Numbered from the stretch's first letter, positions 1-11,160 are shown. The stretch: 64,000 nt of DNA from Tridacna crocea (GCA_943736015.1 OX031071.1:684501-748500), one strand, 5' to 3'. Numbers and translations are program-made. Notes: generated by a model not told the origin, from the sequence alone.

Positions 1-856
1 TGGATGAATGCACAATACAAACGTCTTTTGCTACATATAAACTGTTCGATCAACTGATGTGAAACAAATATTGAATCAACTGCACTCCTTCCTCTGCGGA
101 ATCCAAACTGTGCATCTGATAATATGCCATTTTCTTTATACCATCTTTCTATTCGCGAATCTAAAACGCTTGCGAAAAGTTTACCCAGATTGCTTAAAAG
201 AGTTATCCCCCTATAATTAGTTGTCATATTTATATCGCCCTTTTTATGTAATGGTATTATATAGCCTCAGGCCCAAGTTTCTGGAAAAATCCCCGAGTCA
301 AACACTCTATTAAATAAAGAAGTAATGTGTCCGCACAAAATATCACGTGACTCTAAGATATATTCATTGATAATATCGTCTACCGGGCAAACGGCTTTAT
401 TTCTATTCAGTTTCCTAATAGCCGATTCTACTTCAGCATACGAAAATGGATCATTTAATTGACTGAAAGTATTTGCAGACATATTGAAGTTTTCGTTAAG
501 TGACTCAACCTCTTCTAAAGACACTGTTTTAATATCATTTAATATCGAAGAAAAATGGGTTTTAAATTCATCGATAGTTAGAACAGATTGCACTGAATTC
601 TTTTTAGATTTGAAATAATTCCAAAACTCGCGCGGTTTCTGATTTCTCAGTGCCTTAAAATTCTCTGATTGTTTACCCAAGAAAATATTTTTTTTCTTTT
701 TAATCAATTTTTTATATTCCTTCTTTGCTACGCATAAATTCGATCTATTTTCGCGATTTTTATCTACATTGAATAGTCGTAATGCCTCTTTATATTTGGT
801 CCTAGCTAAATAACATTCTTCGTCAAACCATTTATTTTCTTTGCAAACATGAATAT
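1..856 (-). pseudogene. LINE ORF2, linker and N-terminal reverse transcriptase part (broken)
   Basis: Downstream of the frameshift near 857, the minus strand encodes a lysine-rich linker, then IRKLNRNKAVCPVDDIINEYI and FDSGIFPETWA. An in-frame TGA near 266 follows, and reading resumes with GYIIPLHKKGDINMTTNYRG, LLSNLGKLFASVLD, DAQFGFRRGRSAVDS and LYCAFI. These are RT motifs 0 to 2 and the start of A. The catalytic aspartates and the 3' end of the element lie outside the window. Confidence 0.85.
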
Positions 857-1906
857 TTATTGTTTATACACTGTTTTAAATAAAGGATCTGCCGCATCGC
901 AAATAGCCTGTGAAAATCTTACTACCATTTCTTCGACCCTTTGCCTATCATTACTTTTTTCTTTAATGATATTATTGAAGTTAGGTAGGTTTGCTATAAG
1001 CCTACGCCTGTATTCACCCCTATATTCACTGTTCCATTTGACTGATTCAAAAAACCCACTCTGGGTACTCTGATTCTCAACCAAATGTGGGGTTCTGACA
1101 CTGAACTGTAAAGGCGAATGATCACTATACAAGGAAAAATCACCCACAGTGAAATTATCAATGGAAGAAAAGCAATATTCATGCAAAATCACATAGTCAA
1201 TAGTACTGCACGTGTTTTTACAATAATACGAATATGACCCGTGCTTGGTATCATTACCTAGTCTACCATTGGCCAATAAAATACCTGCTGATTTACATAA
1301 ATCCAACAATAATGACCCACGTGCGTTGCATACATTATCTTGAGAGGTGCGGCCAATGGGCTGATCTGGACTGTAGTCGATGTCATCTAAATCGGCACAT
1401 TTCTTGTCACATACTATAAAATCTGGTTTCGATCCGACTCGGACATTGAAATCGCCAGCTAGTACAACATTACCCTTTTGACTGTAATAAAAAACATCTT
1501 CTTGTAAAATATCAAATAAACTGACATTATAAAATTTCGCAGCTGGTGACTCGTCTAGCCAAGCATAAACACCACATATATAGAAATCTTTTTCAAAATC
1601 AAAAAAATTCTTTTGCAATTTGATCCAAATCAAAGTATCAAAATGGTTTCTGCAAATTTCTATGCCCCTGTTAAAACAATGTTTTACATAGACTACCATT
1701 CCCACACTGTTTCTTTTAGCCTTTTTATGCTTAAACTTTCTATAAAAATTGTAGCAAGTATATCCTTTCAGGTCAAGTGAGGAATTTTCATCGGTCCAAG
1801 TTTCAGATAGAATAATCAAATCATTTTTTATCAACTTTTCACAGAACTCTGAATTTTTCAGCTTATCTTCAGTAAGCCCATTGCAATTCCACACCAAAAT
1901 CTGCAA
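857..1906 (-). CDS. LINE ORF2, apurinic/apyrimidinic-type endonuclease part
   Basis: The frame encodes about 349 residues and begins without an obvious ATG (the first codon at 1906 is TTG). AP-endonuclease motifs appear in order: VWNCNGL near the N-terminus, LILSETW, VVLAGDFNVRVG at about residues 145-160, STIDYVI and YSDHSPLQF. The aspartate and histidine of the last block, needed for catalysis, are present. The enzyme nicks target DNA to prime reverse transcription. The frame stops just below 860, but coding potential continues in another frame (VCKENKWFDEECYLARTKYK), so a frameshift separates it from the RT part. Confidence 0.88.
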   Translation of the reverse strand: MQILVWNCNGLTEDKLKNSEFCEKLIKNDLIILSETWTDENSSLDLKGYTCYNFYRKFKHKKAKRNSVGMVVYVKHCFNRGIEICRNHFDTLIWIKLQKNFFDFEKDFYICGVYAWLDESPAAKFYNVSLFDILQEDVFYYSQKGNVVLAGDFNVRVGSKPDFIVCDKKCADLDDIDYSPDQPIGRTSQDNVCNARGSLLLDLCKSAGILLANGRLGNDTKHGSYSYYCKNTCSTIDYVILHEYCFSSIDNFTVGDFSLYSDHSPLQFSVRTPHLVENQSTQSGFFESVKWNSEYRGEYRRRLIANLPNFNNIIKEKSNDRQRVEEMVVRFSQAICDAADPLFKTVYKQ

Positions 1907-1924
1907 ACCATTCTCCCCGTTGTC

Positions 1925-3169
1925 CTATCCTGATTTGACTGGCTTTCCATTAGTGTAAAGGGTATCGTACGAAATCCACGATCTTTGACCGTTTCTGATT
2001 GCTTCTTTCATTTTAGGTACAAGTCTCCTCCGTTTTTCGACTATTTCAGGCGGGAACTGCTCGTGAACGTAATACTGTGACTTGTCCAGATTGATTTTTG
2101 CTTTCCTTATAAGTTCTCTATCTTTGAAGAGGGTAAACTTACACACAATCTTCCTGTGCTGACGCTCTCCCTGGTGATTTCTCTGACCAACAGACCCCAT
2201 TCTATGCTCCCTTTCTATTCGCATATCTCTTACCAAATCTTCTGCAACTTTCATTTTTTCTACCATAAAATTTCTAACAACTTGCTCTGTGTTTTCTGGT
2301 TGCTCTTTTTCCTCTATATTGCAAAAGATGAGATTGTTACGCATGGATTGCGACTGCAGATAGACTAGAGAATCTTTGAGTTTATCATTTTCCTTTGTCA
2401 AATTGTCAAGTTTTTCCTGGGCTTCACTGTTTGAAAATTCTATCCCATATACCCTTTCATCTATATGGTTAATCTTACTATCATACTCTTTATGATTCAC
2501 TCGAATTTCGGACCACATTTTGGAAATTACTTTTTTCTCCAGCTGATCCAATATTTTCAACTTACTGTCAACCTCACTCAGTTTTCTATTAACCTGTGAT
2601 TGAAACTGGACCAAAAATTTCATAATGTCCGAGTTAGAAGTTGTATCTGACGGCATAAGCTTTACAGCCTGCGATTCACCACTACTATCGGCTACTTTTT
2701 CCTTACTATTAGAAACCCTATCCCCATCTTTTGACAAAAGCTCTCCTGGTCGCTCCTTTGGTTGCATTTTCTTGTCCTTACCCATATGAAAACTGTCACT
2801 ATAGTTCAAAGAAGAATTTTCGGGTAGGTAAGATACCGGCGTACTTACAGTTTGACTATCAAGTGGATATGTAGTATGACGTGTGAAAGAAGTATCGTCG
2901 TTTTCGCTGTTATCACTATTATCACTATTATTAAGATCCTGGAAAACTTCACCTTCACAAAAAAGTACAGAATTTGCTTTTTGAAGAATTTCGCTGACGT
3001 CCAAATCACTTAAATCCGTAGAATTCCCTAAACGCTTTGACTTATCAATATCCTCAGACGGGACTCCAGCCTTGAAAATCTTGCGGGTGGGGTTATCTTC
3101 TTCCACGCCACTACTGCTACTGCTGCCTTTTTTACGTTTATGGCGCTTCTGCTTCGCTCTTCGACCCAT
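1925..3169 (-). CDS. LINE ORF1 protein (coiled coil plus L1-like RNA-binding domain)
   Basis: This is a 414-codon frame if started at the ATG at 3169 (MGRRAKQKRHKRKK). The open frame extends upstream to 3202 only through a TTG. The N-terminus is strongly basic and serine-rich. A low-complexity acidic stretch (NNSDNSDNSENDD) follows. A heptad-like region around residues 200-275 is a probable coiled coil. The C-terminal third contains SMRNNLIFCNIEE, then REHRMGSVGQ, then IVCKFTLFKDRELIRKAK, the order seen in the L1-type (transposase_22/RRM-like) ORF1 RNA-binding domain. ORF1 proteins of this type trimerise and coat element RNA. The frame is intact here although ORF2 is not. Confidence 0.85.
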   Translation of the reverse strand: MGRRAKQKRHKRKKGSSSSSGVEEDNPTRKIFKAGVPSEDIDKSKRLGNSTDLSDLDVSEILQKANSVLFCEGEVFQDLNNSDNSDNSENDDTSFTRHTTYPLDSQTVSTPVSYLPENSSLNYSDSFHMGKDKKMQPKERPGELLSKDGDRVSNSKEKVADSSGESQAVKLMPSDTTSNSDIMKFLVQFQSQVNRKLSEVDSKLKILDQLEKKVISKMWSEIRVNHKEYDSKINHIDERVYGIEFSNSEAQEKLDNLTKENDKLKDSLVYLQSQSMRNNLIFCNIEEKEQPENTEQVVRNFMVEKMKVAEDLVRDMRIEREHRMGSVGQRNHQGERQHRKIVCKFTLFKDRELIRKAKINLDKSQYYVHEQFPPEIVEKRRRLVPKMKEAIRNGQRSWISYDTLYTNGKPVKSG

Positions 3170-3240
3170 TACATAGCAAGAAAACAACTCCCAACAACTC
3201 AAGAGCCATCTATTAACGTCCTAAAAAGTTACACTAATCC

Positions 3241-4085
3241 ATATCACCCTGAAAAGAAAGAAAAATCTTCGAGCTCAATCAGTCCACGTCCACTCCATTT
3301 TGTACCACGTGACCTGGTACGTACATGTATATATTCTGCTGCAATGATAGGACTGAAATAGTGTTGAAAGCGGTGTTCAACACCATTCACTCAACAAGAT
3401 ATTAGACTGGTCCGCATTGAAGCATAAAAATTTTGCAGATAACAAATCAAGTGTGGCTTGAAGTCTGCCCAGTACTGGTCTTTGAAAAGCTTGAAGCTAT
3501 CGTGGGCAAGAGGAAAAATTGCTTTCCAACGTTTCTCCCTTTTCCAAAATGGTTGTGATTTCTTTTTATATCCCGAAAACTGACTGGAATCAGCCTGTCT
3601 GTCTGTGTGTCGGTCCATGTGTCTGTCCGTGTGTCCGGCTGTGTACAAAATACTAGTAATTGTCCGTTTCTGTCAAAGCGCTGGCGGGGGTATTAAGTCA
3701 CATTCGGTGATAGCTGTAGTTTTTCCAGGCGTGTCCTGTATATACTCGTATCCAGTGTTTATATGTGTATTAGACTTCATGTATAATCTCGATCTACTCC
3801 CTTATTTGTAGTCGAGCAGGACGAGGGTTAATTGGAACAGAGGTTATATTTGGACTGATGATTACAACGTGGTTACTTCATTTATCCATTCAATCGTTGG
3901 TCTATAGGATGGTAAGCGCAACTGAAAGAACTCTTGCGTACGATGTACATCAAGATCAGGCGGCACAGAACGTGCAGTCTGATCTTCGATCTACATTGTC
4001 CGATAAGGAAACATTTTTTCCCAAAAAAATATCTTTGATTTAAGCAAATTTTTGGTTTTTACGAGGCAAATCAATGTATCGATTC
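3241..4085. other. Intergenic, with an M2 palindrome core
   Basis: No gene is seen. The stretch 3590-3650 is rich in TGTCTG/TGTCCG. An AGATC-rich palindromic core of family M2 lies at about 3948-4003 (left arm ATCAAGATCAGGCGGCAC, right arm GTGCAGTCTGATCTTCGAT). A weak, diverged M1-like stretch may lie at 3400-3550 but has no clean ends. Confidence 0.5.
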
Positions 4086-4280
4086 TCAGAGCTCCAGGTA
4101 AAAGGGAGTGATGGTATTCTAAATCCATTATTTCTCATTGAAACCCTATGTTGTGGGTACTCAATAGAATAGTCTCGATGAGACGATTCTAATGAATAGC
4201 CATAACATAGGGTTTAGTGGAGCATAATCAATATTTTCAATTTTGAAATCAAAATCACTCCATCTATCTGGAGCTCTGGA
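4086..4280. repeat. Small foldback (inverted-repeat) element
   Basis: The whole stretch folds back on itself. It opens with CAGAGCTCCAG and closes with CTGGAGCTCTG. The interior arms read AAACCCTATGTTGTGG and, inverted, AAACCCTATGTTATGG, and they meet around 4170-4185 at GTCTCGATGAGAC. Arm identity is roughly 80 percent by eye. GATTC occurs immediately outside both ends (4081-4085 and 4279-4283), a possible 5-bp target duplication. There is no coding capacity. The superfamily is unknown. Confidence 0.7.
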
Positions 4281-4994
4281 TTCAAGAGGTTGTAACGCAG
4301 AATCCATGTGTAAGAGGAGTGATATGTCTAGTCCAGAAATTTGAACTTACAACCCCTGTATTACGGACGTCGACATTGTGTGCCAGGCTCTGTACCTCAG
4401 TCAAAGTATAGGGTTTGTAATCCAAGGGTCGCCAGTTTGGGTCTCGGTTCGACCAAATTGTTCCAGAATTAATGATAGCCAATGGGACAGAATTTAGTTG
4501 TCTCTTATGATGTTTGTATGAGGAAAGCACTAAGCCACTAGTTAGAGAAAGAAAATAGTGAAATACTGATGTAAGAAACTTTGGCAAAGCCTGGATAGGT
4601 GTACTGGCTGTCACGACATAACTGAGATATTGTTGAAAATGGCGTAAATACCGAACTATCTGTAGGTACACAGTCGAGGTTGATATTTTAACTCAGAAAT
4701 CATCGGAAATATTTTTATAGTCGGTTACCTGTGCCTAGAGAAATATATTACTGGAAGCTTTCAATGACACTGTTGTGAAAAAACAATAACAAAACAACGA
4801 GTTTACAGAAATACAAATATTTAAGGTTTATTACATATAATTATTCGAAATTATGAAGTATATCAAATCAGAAGGAACAGAAGACAGTGTAGGACAAATT
4901 GTGCACATTAAAACGTATTTTCTATCTTAGAAAGAGGCTATTGAGATTATCATGACAAAATAAAACATAAATATGTTTTTTCATTGAAATATAT
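4281..4994. other. Intergenic, nothing recognised
   Basis: The sequence is AT-rich. A 129-codon minus-strand frame (4282-4671) has no recognisable domain and an unremarkable composition, and is taken as chance. No repeat family is recognised. Confidence 0.4.
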
Positions 4995-5131
4995 TGTTAC
5001 GGGAAACCACTCCTTCCTGCATGGCATTCTCCCGATTTAAATACAATACCTGGCTTCGAATCCCGCTCGGTACCTTATTTCTGCCATGTATTTATTCATT
5101 TGTTTCTTTGTTACGGACTTTGTTCGTAAGA
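4995..5131 (+). mobile_element. Solo LTR of the TRIM-like element (fossil)
   Basis: The sequence opens with TGTTACGGGA and closes with TTCGTAAGA, the same ends as the LTRs at 14040, 20817 and 32186. It is flanked by ATAT on both sides (4991-4994 and 5132-5135), a 4-bp target duplication that independently fixes the LTR ends. It is shorter than the other LTRs and keeps only part of the tRNA-like segment. No internal region adjoins it, so it is a solo LTR. Confidence 0.85.
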
Positions 5132-6174
5132 ATATGTAAGTATGAAAATAAGTGACAAAAGTGCTAGAAATATGTATTTTTTATGGTATTTTCCTAATGA
5201 AATACGTAGTCTCTTAATGAAAAAATACATTAAGTATACAATTACGCAACAACAAAATGTACACAAAGAATTGACGGAGTTTTTCTTTCTTTAAATTCAA
5301 CAATAGTAATACTACCCTTATGAAAACTAATTTCAGTTTTTAAAGTCACATAATTTCTTTTTATAAATTCAACGACAGCAATCTACATGTAATTAATATG
5401 AAAATAATGTGAACATGCATGAAATTCAAATGAACTCTCTCTCTCTCTCTCTTTCTCTCTTGTAAAACACGAATTAGACCCGAAAATGTACAAATACAAA
5501 CCCGTAATCGTCGATAAAATAACACAACCACATGTGAATTATGGGGACTACATAAGAAGAAGAGTAGTCTGTGATTTGACAGCAGTTTTTGTGGAAAGAA
5601 AACATTTAGAACTGCGATAATGATGCATACAGATAAATTACTGCTGCCACATTGTTTTTCCGGATAAACAATGTATGACAGATTCACGTTTAGAAGTCAA
5701 ATAATGTTTATAGATTATGTAGAATTGTGATTTTTTCTTTCAAAAGGGAGATGGGAAAATAAACAAATTACTATAAATAAATGATGACAAGATTTCAAAC
5801 GACAGCTAGCTTACTAAACAAAGTACAATGAAATGTTGAGAATAAAGTTATTTATCCCGCATCCTGCCGAATGTCCGTTAAAATAAACTATCACAAAAAT
5901 AGATTTCGTGAAGTTTATCGGCAGAAAATGGAGATTATTTAATCAAACTTATTGAAAAAAAAAAGCGGAGACTGTAGACAAAGATCAGCCTGCACGCAAG
6001 TGTAGGCTGATCTTTGCCTACAATGTTCGTAGAAAAAAAAAAACATTCAAAGTCATATATGGGTTGAAAGTGAGGTAACACTGTAACCATGGTAACACTA
6101 GAATATATTGTAGTGCAGATTTAAATTTCCGATGACTAAAGTCCACAATGATATACAATGTACAGGACGAGGTG
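5132..6174. other. Intergenic, 3' side of the B-box/NHL gene
   Basis: The stretch holds a (CT)n run at about 5432-5460 and an M2-family palindrome at about 5971-6026 (AAAGATCAGCCTGCAC, then inverted GTAGGCTGATCTTTG) placed a few hundred bases beyond the stop of the neighbouring gene. No further coding signal is seen. Confidence 0.45.
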
Positions 6175-6177
6175 CCA

Positions 6178-7494
6178 TTACAGCAGTCTGATCACTTTAA
6201 CAAAGTTATGTAAAGATGATCGCCAGCTATGGCTGATAAATAATTTGTCTCTGTAATAACACAGAACGCCGGGACTCTCTATATAATCTCTAGGCCGATC
6301 TAACACCGACATGTATCGAGTCAGATCAGCATTCAGTTTATAAACTTTGTCGTGCCCCCATGCACATACATAAACGTTGTTATCTGGATCTACACTGATT
6401 CCGTGAGGCCTCGACCCTTCAATTGTTATTTCTGAGATAAATTGACCCTCAACATTTCTACATTGTACTATGTCATTGCGCCTATTCGTTATATAGACTC
6501 GTCCAGAAACAACGGCGAGATAAGGACCAGTATAGCTACGATAGCTCCAAGTGTCAAACATGTTTAGCGTGTCTCCGTCTGTAGAGTAAATATAAACATA
6601 CCTGGGAGAGTTACGATGTTTTCTACTGACGGTAAAAATCTTGTCATCATAAAACTGTATATTCCAACATGGTTCTTTTGTTTGAATTACTTTTTGTGGT
6701 TTTGCAGGATTTTTGCTCAAATCTATAAACATTATTTGACGTTTCCTTGATAACGTTACAGCTACCAAACATTGTATATCTGGATAAGCCCAGTCTGGAA
6801 AATTCTGTTTTAAATTTATTTCTGTAACATCACAAGGTTGAGAGTCACACTCTACAAGCCGTATATAACGTTGTAGCACGTAACTTCCAAGTTTGAATAT
6901 TTTAATACAAGAATTCCAAAAATCACAGACTACCAACCTTCTGTTCTCCAGTCCACACCATCCAGTTACCCAACAATCCTCTTTCTGATCCAATTCGTGT
7001 TTTACTTCAACGCGATCACAAACAATGCGGTAGCTGTCCTTCAGTTCCTTTCTTCTCTCTATTTTACTCTCATTCATTAAATAATCAACAAATTTTTCTA
7101 ACATTCCCGCTCTCTCATTCTTCTCTCTCTCCATCTTTGCTTTCTGTACTAGATTTATTTTCATCATATTCGCCCATAGTCCCTTTTCTTCCACTTTCAT
7201 TCCTTCATGCCGTTTATGTTGATTCAAACATTCACCACACACATACATCTCACACAGAAAACAAAGAAAAACAGCCACACTTTCGAACCGACCCACACTC
7301 ACACAACTTTCACACTTGGACGTTTTCCTCCCTCTCTCTCTCACTTCCAATTCTTTTAATTGTTTGTACATTTTTTCTTCTTCTTTCGCTCCTTCTTTCT
7401 CCTCATCTCTTCCTTCTTTGCGGCTGTATAGTATGTTTTCTGCCATGCTGTGAATGTATTTCTGCAATAGATTAAAATCATTCAGTTTGTTCAT
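6178..7494 (-). CDS. B-box zinc-finger / NHL-like beta-propeller protein (TRIM-related, no RING)
   Basis: This is a 438-residue uninterrupted frame. The start is the ATG at 7492-7494; an in-frame TAA lies five codons upstream, so no earlier start exists in this exon. Residues 61-96 form a B-box: C61-x2-C64, C78-x2-C81, C86-x2-C89, H93, H96. A lysine/glutamate-rich helical stretch flanks it on both sides (residues 25-58 and 105-155), a likely coiled coil. From about 170 to 438 there are repeated beta-strand blocks; the clearest is RPHGISVDPDNNVYVCAWG (about 365-385), typical of NHL or six-bladed propellers of the TRIM2/3/56/71 group. No RING finger precedes the B-box, so ubiquitin-ligase activity is not expected from this chain alone. 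Proteins of this layout are often single-exon and expanded in bivalves, some linked to immunity; its specific role is unknown. A pyrimidine-rich TTTCTTCTTAG at about 7530-7540 (minus strand) could be an acceptor for a 5'-UTR intron. Confidence 0.85.
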   Translation of the reverse strand: MNKLNDFNLLQKYIHSMAENILYSRKEGRDEEKEGAKEEEKMYKQLKELEVRERGRKTSKCESCVSVGRFESVAVFLCFLCEMYVCGECLNQHKRHEGMKVEEKGLWANMMKINLVQKAKMEREKNERAGMLEKFVDYLMNESKIERRKELKDSYRIVCDRVEVKHELDQKEDCWVTGWCGLENRRLVVCDFWNSCIKIFKLGSYVLQRYIRLVECDSQPCDVTEINLKQNFPDWAYPDIQCLVAVTLSRKRQIMFIDLSKNPAKPQKVIQTKEPCWNIQFYDDKIFTVSRKHRNSPRYVYIYSTDGDTLNMFDTWSYRSYTGPYLAVVSGRVYITNRRNDIVQCRNVEGQFISEITIEGSRPHGISVDPDNNVYVCAWGHDKVYKLNADLTRYMSVLDRPRDYIESPGVLCYYRDKLFISHSWRSSLHNFVKVIRLL

Positions 7495-7552
7495 AAATTT
7501 GAATCTTTACCTAGCAAACCCATATTTTAACAAACCTAAGAAGAAAGTTTAG

Positions 7553-7613
7553 GAAACATTGTGGAAAAAGAAGAAAATGCTGGTTGCCAGCATTTTCTCC
7601 TTTTTTTTCAGAA
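7553..7613 (+). repeat. M1 hairpin fragment
   Basis: Only the central hairpin of MITE family M1 is recognisable (AAACATTGTGG ... AATGCTGG / CCAGCATTTTCTCC). The TTAA ends are lost. It lies just upstream of the start of the B-box gene, within a possible 5'-UTR intron. Confidence 0.7.
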
Positions 7614-7619
7614 TTATTT

Positions 7620-10443
7620 CTTGTCCATGAAAAAAAGACGCCGTTACTTTATTAATATCTTCTTTGTTGTTTACAGACGTTATCAATTTTCTAGTTGTTT
7701 CATATAAAGAATGCATAGCTAGATCTTCATTTTAAAAAGTTACTTTCCAAAGAAATGCTTTTAACATCTGATCACTGTTTCGACCATGGATCTAGTTATG
7801 TGGGAAAGCAGCCAGCACTGGTAAAAGAGACTCCATGAAAGTATCGTAGGTGACTGGCCGCAGCAATGTTTACAATCTGAACAAATCTGGCGTTAAAAAC
7901 GGCGTTAAACATCATAAAAACAAACAAAAATGTAGATCTAATCCAATTGGTCGGTGTTTCGAAATTCTATTCCTGTTTTCCTAGACTAGTTATGGCCTTC
8001 TATTTAACCCAGATATTTTGGCTCAGCCAATCGACAGACACGTCTTAAATACATTGAGTAACTCCTACCCTCTATTCAAGTAAGGAAAAAAAGGTAAAGC
8101 AACAATGCTGTATATAAAGTTAGTAGACTACACTACCATTGCCTTACTAGTTAACATTTAGATCTAGATCTAGACTACATCTATCGACTGTTACCTGTTT
8201 GCCTGAAATACTTGTAAAGCAAGACCTCAACAAAAGGAGCTGTGTTACAGTGAAACTTTATCTGTTCTTCTAGTGAATTCTGAAAAAAAAGAAAACAATA
8301 AAATTAGATCTAGAATCATCCCAACATCTTCATTTCAATAAAAAGTAAGCTGTCGCCGTTGTCAATAAAAAGTAAGCTGACGCGGTGATTAAACTTGGAT
8401 CTAATTTTATTGTTGAAAGCGCCATCTATAGATCAAGATCAAGATCTGTATGGAATTTCTAAGAAAGTGGCAGATAACGTAGGTCTAGATATAAGATCGG
8501 ACTGCACGTTCTAGATCTATAATTTAGATCTAATCTTGATCTGCACTCTTAGCAACAAATCGAAGGATTTTCGTAAAACAAAACACACAAACAGTTGTTC
8601 AAATGTCAATCATGAAAAATAAAAAATAGATTCTAGATCTACTTAAATTTGTCCAGAATATCCAAGTTCTCCAGATTTATCCACACCTAAAAGTCTAAAG
8701 TAAAGACCGCTGGAGATACAAGTGCATAGTAATGAAACGCTGTGCGGGAAAAATGAAGACAAAAATGACGTCATAATATGACGTCACTCATTGAGAAGGC
8801 ATCAATATATCTTTGAGTTGCTTTAATGAATGGACTAGGGTTGTCACTATGTCTATATGAGCCATGCTCTGAGAAAAGAGGGTCTAATGTAGACTATTGT
8901 GAAATGTATCAACCCAGGTCAGCCTGCGTAGTCTAAAACTTTTCGCTCTTGGTCAATTTTACTTGGTACCATGGAATACAGAGATACATACCTTTATGTC
9001 AGTGTACAGATCATAATTATGTAAAGTCGGGGAGTTTGGAAACATTCTGAAATAAGTTCTACTAAGCATTTTCTCACAATGATGCTTGAAGCAAATCGGT
9101 TTGATAAACAACTCAAAAAGTTTTATCCCGTCTTTTGCGATGTTTCCCTGATTAATCGTGGTAGGTGGACAAATCTTAGGCTGTTTTCTTACAAAGTCGA
9201 AACAATGTGAGAGGAACAAATCCGAAGTAACAATGGATCAATCCTTGGAAATAGTGTTTGCAAAATGAAGAAATCGGACGTTGTAGACTCAGGATTAGAC
9301 TGCAGGCTCTGTGTAGTCCAATCTTGATCTATACTAGATCTATCTATAGGCATACCCGTATTATCCATGTAAGTACCTACAGCTTAATTCAACTTTGCAG
9401 GGATCATATTTAGGCCTACGTTATAGTAGGCTATTTACTTTAAAACACACTAAATCTAGTTAGAAATAGATAGCCTGACCTATCTTTTCCGTTTTCAAAA
9501 ACACTGACAGCTTTTGATAACATTGTGCGCAAAGAAGAAACTGCTGGTAGGAGAAAAAAAAATCTACATTTGAAAGTGAGATCGCATCAGATCTATCAGT
9601 AGATCTGCCTATTTAAAATTCACAATCTTATTGTTAATTTGGAAAAAAAATCTGAAGTTTGCCAGTGATTTATTATGCATACGGATAGTTCTAGATCTAC
9701 AGGATTTATGGACCATACAACAGATCTATACCAGCCGTGAGAACAGTGCAGTACTCAGCAGTTTTATGAACAACAAGAACAGCTGCTGGTCGGATTTAGG
9801 CTACGTAAAACACCTTAGAGTTTTTTTTTTAATTCTTTTAGCCAAATCGGCTGTTTTACGTATATATAGGCCAATGAGCCATACTCTGGCAAAAGAGGGC
9901 TTAATGAATCTCCGTGATACATGATACAAAACAAGTTATCGCTGTATTATACATCCCAAAAATTCGCTTTGTATAACAAATAATTATTGAATCACACGGT
10001 CCAGTGGTCCTTTGACATACAGAAAATTAACCAATAGCGAAATGTTTCGACCCAGATCAGCCTGGTCTTCTTACCGATCCACTTATCATTCATGCCATAT
10101 TGTTATTCAGTGCATGACTTTAAGGAAACTTGTTGGAATGTCCAAAATCATAAACAGCAACAGTTAAAGTAGAAACAACAACTAATCTTTAATCTGCACT
10201 TTTACAAATTTATTTCTAAATCGAACATTTTTTCTAGCCTGCTGAAGAAGTCCAAGGAAACCTTTGTAAGAAGTGGGTAAATTGCCTGTAATAAGCTAGT
10301 TCACATTTTTATCAACGTTTTTTTACCATATTAGACTGTTTGATTTACAGATAAGTACCAATTTTTAATTCGCTTCAGCAGATTCTTACTACATGTATTT
10401 GGTTTAATGTCTGATAGGGGACGAATCAATTCATGAGCATACT
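7620..10443. other. Intergenic, rich in AGATCTAG words
   Basis: No gene is recognised. 8150-8660 and 9330-9720 contain unusually frequent TAGATCTAG/AGATCTA words, several in overlapping runs (for example 8159-8176). Two CRE-like TGACGTCA sites lie close together at about 8766-8785. GAGCCATGCTCTGAGAAAAG at about 8860 and its relative near 9865 look like pieces of a common dispersed bivalve repeat. An 86-codon minus frame at 8959-9219 has no recognisable domain. Confidence 0.4.
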
Positions 10444-10665
10444 TTAACTCATTACTACACAAGGAAATTTTAAACCATCCCAAATTCAAAGCATTTGCAA
10501 ATAACGAATTCAACATTCAGATTGTTCAATTTGTTTCTGAAAGAATAGAAAAAATGTTGGAGAAGGAGGAAATGCTGGTAACCAGCATTTTCTCCTTTTC
10601 CAACAATGTTTTCAGAAAGCCTCTACCCGAGGGTCGTTAAGTCTTCATTATGTGGCAAAAATACC
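10444..10665 (-). repeat. M1 MITE copy, reverse orientation
   Basis: The copy begins TTAACTCATTAC with the clear reverse-strand M1 sequence CCATCCCAAATTCAAAGCA. The central hairpin at about 10555-10615 is intact. The far end is diverged and its TTAA is not clear. Confidence 0.7.
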
Positions 10666-10859
10666 CTGTTCAGCAAACTGTCTTTTATGTGATTTATTGC
10701 CTCTTACCTCTGATGTCTGGTTTGGAAAGAAAGTTGTGTCAGTACTGGTCACTGGTGTGAGAAAGCCAAGAAACCCATGCATAGGTGCACTGGTAGCTGT
10801 TATGACCCAAGCTGTTTAAATTGAATTAACTGCTTATAAATTATACTGAAAGAAGCCAT

Positions 10860-11160
10860 TTGCAGACAAAAATTGAAGCATGGCTCAAAAACAGCGTACA
10901 TCTTTGATAGGGTAGAAAACATTGTTGGAAAAGGAGAAAATGATGCTTAGCTTTGCCGACTTTGAACAACCATGAGAAAGAAGTCTTGTGAAAACAATGT
11001 GGGAAAGGAAAAAATGCTGGGAACCAGCATTTTCTCTATTGCCCACAATGTTTTGTATCCTATAAAATAAAAATTGTACCGTTTGAGCCACAATGAAATT
11101 GTCGTCTGCAAATGCTTTCAGTTTGAACACAGCTGAAATTTTGTTGTATGTTAAGGGCTT
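10860..11160 (+). repeat. Two abutting partial M1 copies
   Basis: A reverse-oriented left part (10860-10945, ending in GGTAGAAAACATTG...) runs directly into a forward copy beginning at about 10957, whose hairpin lies at about 10988-11052. The forward copy ends GTCGTCTGCAAATGCTTTCA ... TTGTTGTATGTTAAG, with a diverged terminus. Confidence 0.65.

Larger units (their letters stand above)
1..3240 (-). mobile_element. Non-LTR retrotransposon (LINE) with ORF1 and ORF2, cut by the window edge
   Basis: The element is read on the minus strand: ORF1 (1925-3169), then 18 nt later the ORF2 endonuclease (up to 1906), then reverse transcriptase running off the window at base 1. The two-ORF layout, AP endonuclease and RT motifs place it among non-LTR retrotransposons. 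The RT block NYRGITLLSNLGKLF and the finger-domain sequence GFRRGRSAVDSIFV resemble CR1/L2/jockey-type elements, but the clade is not resolved. The 5' end is not sharply defined; sequence above about 3240 no longer looks like the element. At least two lesions interrupt ORF2, so this copy is probably dead. Confidence 0.9.

Noticed and set aside
3391-3648. 85-codon minus-strand frame with HTDRHMDRHTDRQ
   Set aside because: It translates a TGTCTG/TGTCCG simple repeat and decayed M1-like sequence.
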